From NCBI RefSeq assembly GCF_021647475.1, contig NZ_JAKIUR010000073.1, forward strand, positions 1-9,726: 9,726 nt of DNA, read 5' to 3'. This DNA is from Lutibacter sp. GTDB lineage: Bacteria; Bacteroidota; Bacteroidia; Flavobacteriales; Flavobacteriaceae. Of the stretch, positions 6,734 through 9,726 are shown piece after piece; the first letter of the stretch is position 1, and every line of letters starts with the position of its first letter. The notes beneath the pieces are model-generated. The model made no database searches, had not been told where the DNA came from, and saw nothing but the letters and a program-made list of their open reading frames with translations. The position numbers and the translations under genes were made by a program.

Positions 6734-9181
6734 ATGGCTACAACTTCTACCACCAACTCTAAACAACTTTCATTTGAACAATTTAAAAAAGAAGTTCTAA
6801 ATGATTATAAATTAGCTGTTATAAGTAGAGAATGTAGCATTTTAGGAAGAAGGGAAGTTTTAACTGGAAAAGCCAAATTTGGAATTTTTGGTGATGGAAA
6901 AGAAGTACCACAATTAGCCATGGCTAAAGCATTTAAAAAAGGTGATTTTAGATCTGGTTATTACAGAGATCAAACTTTTATGATGGCAATTGGAGAGCTA
7001 ACTCCACAACAATTTTTTGCTGGCTTATATGCTAATCCTAGCATTAAAGATGACCCAATGTCTGGAGGCAGACAAATGGGTGGACATTTTGCTACACACA
7101 GCTTAGACAATCACGGTCAATTTAAAAATTTAACCGAACAATATAACTCAAGTGGCGATATTTCTCCAACCGCAGGTCAAATGCCTAGAATGTTAGGAAT
7201 TGCACAAGCATCAAAAATATATAGAAAAGTTGATGGACTTAAAAATCCAATGTTTTCTAATAATGGAAATGAAATTTCTTGGGGAACAATTGGCAATGCA
7301 AGTACTACTGAAGGCGTTTTTTTTGAAACTTTTAATGCTGCCGGAGTGTTACAAGTTCCGATGATAATAAGCGTTTGGGATGATGATTATGGAATTTCTG
7401 TCCCAGCAAAATATCAAACAACCAAAGAAAGTATTTCTAAAATTTTAAAAGGCTTTCAACGCACAGAAAATGAAAAAGGATATGAAATTTTTGTGGTAGA
7501 AGGTTTTGATTATCCCAAACTAATTGACGTTTATGCAAAAGCCGCTAAAATTGCAAGAGAAGAACATGTTCCAGTATTAATTCATGTTAAAGATTTAACA
7601 CAACCTCAAGGGCACTCTACTTCAGGTTCTCATGAAAGATATAAATCTAAAGAACGGTTAATGCATGAAAAACAAAACGATTGTAATTCAAAATTAAGAG
7701 ATTGGATTTTAGAATTTGATTTAAATGATGAAAATGGAAGTTCATTAAAAATTGTAAATTCAGAAGATGAAATAATTGAGATAGAAAAAGAAGCAAAAAA
7801 AGAAGTTAGAGAAGCAAAAAGAAATGCCTGGAGTGCTTTTTTAAATCCAATACTCGAAAAAAGAAAAGAAGTTGCTATTTTACTTGAAAAAATTGCAAAT
7901 ACCAGCAAAAACAAAACCTTCATCCTAAAATTAAGAACGGATTTACTTAACGAAATCAATCCTGCAAGAAAAGACCTTGTTGCAACAGCTAAAAATGCTC
8001 TTATTTATACCATAAATGAAAATTCACCTATTAAAACTGAATTACAAAATTGGATAACTAATTATACTAAAACGGAACAACCAAAATTTGATTCACATTT
8101 GTATAGTATTTCGGAACAAAAAGTGAGTACTATTTCTGAAGTAAAACCAACCTATAGCCAAAATGCAAAATTAGTTGATGGAAGATTAGTTTTAAGGGAA
8201 AATTTTGATGTTCTTTTTAGTGTTCATAAAAACTTACTCATTTTTGGAGAAGATACTGGTAAAATTGGCGATGTAAATCAAGGTTTAGTAGGTTTGCAAG
8301 AAAAATATGGAGCATTGCGTGTGGCAGATACAGGCATTAGAGAAGCCACTATTATTGGTCAAGGCATTGGGTTGGCATTACGCGGATTGCGTCCAATTGC
8401 TGAAATTCAATATTTAGATTATTTATTATACGCCATACAAATAATGAGCGATGATTTAGCAACCTTACATTATAGAACCGTTGGTAAACAAAAAGCACCA
8501 TTAATTGTTAGAACTCGCGGACATCGATTAGAAGGTATTTGGCATTCAGGTTCACCAATGGGAGCCATCGTACATTTGTTAAGAGGAATGAATATTTTAG
8601 TTCCTAGAAATATGACAAAAGCCGCCGGATTTTACAATACCTTATTAGAATGTGATGAACCTGCTTTAGTGGTTGAAAATTTAAATGGTTATCGATTAAA
8701 AGAAAAATTACCTAATAATCTTGGAGAATTTAAAACTCCTATTGGTGAAGTTGAAGTTATAAAAAAAGGAAATGATATTACTGTGATAAGTTATGGTTCA
8801 ACTTTAAAAATTATTGAAGAAGTTATTTCCAAATTAGAACAAGTTAATATTAATGCTGAAATTATTGATGTACAAAGTCTATTACCATTTGACAAAAGTC
8901 ATCAAGTTGTAAAAAGTATTGAAAAAACAAATCGATTAATTATTATTGATGAAGATGTACCTGGCGGAGCTTCAGCTTATTTATTACAAGAAATTTTAGA
9001 AAAACAAAATGCCTACCAATATTTAGATAGTAAACCTATTACTTTAACAGCTAAAAATCATAGAGCTGCTTTTGGCACCGATGGCGATTATTTTTCAAAA
9101 CCAAACCACGAAACTATTTTTGAAGCAATTTATACGGTAATGAGTGAAACTAATCCAAGTAAATATCCAAATTTGTTTTAA
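6734..9181 (+). CDS. 2-oxoacid dehydrogenase E1 component, fused alpha and beta subunits
   Basis: This 815-residue cytoplasmic enzyme carries both halves of a thiamine-diphosphate (ThDP)-dependent E1, which decarboxylates a 2-oxoacid and passes the acyl group to the lipoyl domain of E2. Residues about 20-310 form the alpha part: entry motif SGYYRDQTF (74-82), cofactor region from G187-N188 to the DDDYGIS stretch (216-222), and the loop QGHSTSGSHERYKS (292-305). Residues about 340-475 are a charged, helical, coiled-coil-like linker. The beta part runs from about 478, with FGEDTGKIGD (504-513), IREATIIG (535-542) whose E537 is the probable catalytic glutamate, GIWHSGSP (601-608) and a C-terminal transketolase-like domain with VPGGASAYL (742-750). 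The usual GDG...NN motif reads GNA...DD. The ATG follows a good promoter box. It stands alone, with no E2 or E3 gene visible. The substrate is probably branched-chain 2-oxoacids, but pyruvate or another 2-oxoacid cannot be excluded; E1 identity is secure. Confidence 0.92.
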   Translation: MATTSTTNSKQLSFEQFKKEVLNDYKLAVISRECSILGRREVLTGKAKFGIFGDGKEVPQLAMAKAFKKGDFRSGYYRDQTFMMAIGELTPQQFFAGLYANPSIKDDPMSGGRQMGGHFATHSLDNHGQFKNLTEQYNSSGDISPTAGQMPRMLGIAQASKIYRKVDGLKNPMFSNNGNEISWGTIGNASTTEGVFFETFNAAGVLQVPMIISVWDDDYGISVPAKYQTTKESISKILKGFQRTENEKGYEIFVVEGFDYPKLIDVYAKAAKIAREEHVPVLIHVKDLTQPQGHSTSGSHERYKSKERLMHEKQNDCNSKLRDWILEFDLNDENGSSLKIVNSEDEIIEIEKEAKKEVREAKRNAWSAFLNPILEKRKEVAILLEKIANTSKNKTFILKLRTDLLNEINPARKDLVATAKNALIYTINENSPIKTELQNWITNYTKTEQPKFDSHLYSISEQKVSTISEVKPTYSQNAKLVDGRLVLRENFDVLFSVHKNLLIFGEDTGKIGDVNQGLVGLQEKYGALRVADTGIREATIIGQGIGLALRGLRPIAEIQYLDYLLYAIQIMSDDLATLHYRTVGKQKAPLIVRTRGHRLEGIWHSGSPMGAIVHLLRGMNILVPRNMTKAAGFYNTLLECDEPALVVENLNGYRLKEKLPNNLGEFKTPIGEVEVIKKGNDITVISYGSTLKIIEEVISKLEQVNINAEIIDVQSLLPFDKSHQVVKSIEKTNRLIIIDEDVPGGASAYLLQEILEKQNAYQYLDSKPITLTAKNHRAAFGTDGDYFSKPNHETIFEAIYTVMSETNPSKYPNLF

Positions 9182-9219
9182 AACAAACATTAAATAAGTT
9201 CTAATTAACTTCTTAACAA

Positions 9220-9299
9220 TAACAAAAAATATCGTCATTACGAGGTTTTGAAAAAGCTGAAGTAATCTCTAATTTAGAAATACAGATTACATTGCTATT
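9220..9299. repeat. 80-bp direct repeat, copy 1, with internal hairpin
   Basis: This copy matches 9308-9387 base for base except at one site (T9292 here, A9380 there), with a constant 88-bp offset. It contains the word CGTCATTACGAGG (9233-9245) and an inner inverted repeat GTAATCT (9262-9268) / AGATTAC (9284-9290) around a 15-base spacer. It begins 39 bases after the E1 stop codon. The architecture resembles the common Bacteroidota intergenic element with a GTCATTGCGA end and a GCAATCT stem, with G:C positions changed to A:T. Confidence 0.9.
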
Positions 9300-9307
9300 G
9301 CTCCTAT

Positions 9308-9387
9308 TAACAAAAAATATCGTCATTACGAGGTTTTGAAAAAGCTGAAGTAATCTCTAATTTAGAAATACAGATTACAATGCTATT
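9308..9387. repeat. 80-bp direct repeat, copy 2, with internal hairpin
   Basis: This is the second tandem copy, separated from the first by 8 bases (9300-9307) and identical to it at 79 of 80 positions. Its inner stem is GTAATCT (9350-9356) with AGATTAC (9372-9378). Neither copy shows the matching right-hand end (a CGTAATGACG-type word), so both look like truncated elements duplicated together. The near-identity suggests recent duplication or ongoing gene conversion. Confidence 0.9.
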
Positions 9388-9423
9388 AATAGTAACTACC
9401 CGTTGTGCATTTTGATAAAATTT

Positions 9424-9541
9424 CGTCAATTCGAGTGAATTTTAGCCTTTTTAGGCTTAAAATTAGTATCGAGAATAGGTTTTTTAGTTAAAGACAGCCG
9501 TTCTTGATACCATTTTTTATCAAAAATTACCTGAACTGGCG
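9424..9541. repeat. 118-bp imperfect palindrome able to form a closed multi-arm structure
   Basis: The outer arms CGTCAATTCGAGT (9424-9436) and ACCTGAACTGGCG (9529-9541) pair at 9 Watson-Crick and 2 G-T positions of 13. Inside are three further inverted repeats in order: AGCCT/AGGCT (9444-9448 with 9453-9457), GTATCGAGAA/TTCTTGATAC (9466-9475 with 9501-9510, one G-T pair) and ATTTTT/AAAAAT (9512-9517 with 9522-9527). Together they give a junction with three internal arms. From memory, similar CGTCAATTCGAGT / ATCGAGAA strings recur between genes in flavobacteria, so it is probably a dispersed element; I cannot count copies here. Confidence 0.75.
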
Positions 9542-9594
9542 TAACAACCAAAGTTCAACCTAAAAATTTACTTTAAATAACTAAAAATTAAAAT

Positions 9595-9696
9595 GTCACT
9601 GCGAAAATTATAAACGTAGTGCAGTAATTTGAAGCAATCTTTTCATAAAAATGAGATTGCTTCTTCTTTTCGTTGCTCTTCAATCATCGCAATGAC
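9595..9696. repeat. REP-like degenerate palindrome of about 100 bp
   Basis: The outer arms GTCACTGCGA (9595-9604) and TCGCAATGAC (9687-9696) pair with one mismatch, and the inner arms GAAGCAATCT (9631-9640) and AGATTGCTTC (9654-9663) pair perfectly around a 13-base loop. The words GTCATTGCGA and GAAGCAATCT are, from general knowledge, typical of very common intergenic repeats in Bacteroidota. The stretches between inner and outer arms do not pair well, so this copy is decayed or composite. Confidence 0.8.
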
Positions 9697-9726
9697 GCAG
9701 ACTATTGATTTTTAGCTCTGTAATTA

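Larger units (their letters stand above)
9182..9726. other. 545-bp gene-free region filled with palindromic repeats
   Basis: No coding frame of useful length, tRNA-like fold or promoter box is visible here. The region holds four repeat units listed separately, covering about two thirds of it. The rest is unremarkable A/T-rich DNA, including a short perfect palindrome CTATTAATAG at 9383-9392. A weak 5-bp hairpin (AAGTT 9196-9200 with AACTT 9207-9211) lies 14 bases after the E1 stop and lacks a T-run. Any terminator for the E1 gene must be here, possibly supplied by the repeat hairpins. Confidence 0.8.

Noticed and set aside
7630..7959. A 109-codon open frame on the - strand with apparent hydrophobic, membrane-like stretches.
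   Set aside because: It is the mirror of the Lys/Glu-rich helical linker of E1; Lys and Glu codons read antisense give Phe, Leu and Ser, producing false membrane segments.
9196..9211. A small hairpin (AAGTT / AACTT) just after the E1 stop as a terminator.
   Set aside because: Only 5 A/T-rich pairs and no following T-run; too weak to call.
9220..9387. A CRISPR array.
   Set aside because: Only two 80-bp copies with an 8-bp gap, an internal hairpin and no cas genes; the unit and spacer sizes do not fit.

Overview
The window looks like a chromosomal segment from a low-GC member of the Bacteroidota, most likely family Flavobacteriaceae. The DNA is strongly A/T-rich. Leaders are A-rich and lack a Shine-Dalgarno sequence. 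Two genes are preceded by the Bacteroidota-type -7 promoter box TAnnTTTG. The predicted proteins have flavobacterial character, including an E1 alpha/beta fusion of about 800 residues and a UvrA with CPDTG in its first zinc module. No genus can be assigned from sequence alone.

Layout: positions 1-193 hold a short leader region with a good -7 box just before uvrA. Positions 194-6577 hold three same-strand genes separated by only 25 and 11 bp, so probably one operon. They encode the nucleotide-excision-repair ATPase UvrA, a LOG-family (TIGR00730-type) putative nucleotide phosphoribohydrolase, and a secreted 936-residue protein. The last combines an M1-peptidase-like N-terminal half, lacking recognisable zinc ligands, with a probable outer-membrane beta-barrel. 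A 156-bp gap follows, with an all-A/T inverted repeat at the operon end and a second promoter. Positions 6734-9181 encode a thiamine-diphosphate-dependent 2-oxoacid dehydrogenase E1 with alpha and beta parts fused in one chain. No E2 or E3 gene is in the window.

Positions 9182-9726 contain no gene but are dense in repeats: two nearly identical 80-bp tandem copies each containing a hairpin, a 118-bp imperfect palindrome that can fold into a closed multi-arm junction, and a degenerate REP-like palindrome of about 100 bp. The first and last share sequence words, and their inner stems differ by a compensated base pair.

Functionally the genes are mostly housekeeping: DNA repair, nucleotide metabolism and 2-oxoacid oxidation. 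The points most worth a second look are the zinc-less M1-like/barrel fusion started from TTG, the reciprocal D/N exchange in the E1 cofactor motif, and the structured repeats in the tail. I saw no convincing new defence or mobile-element system.
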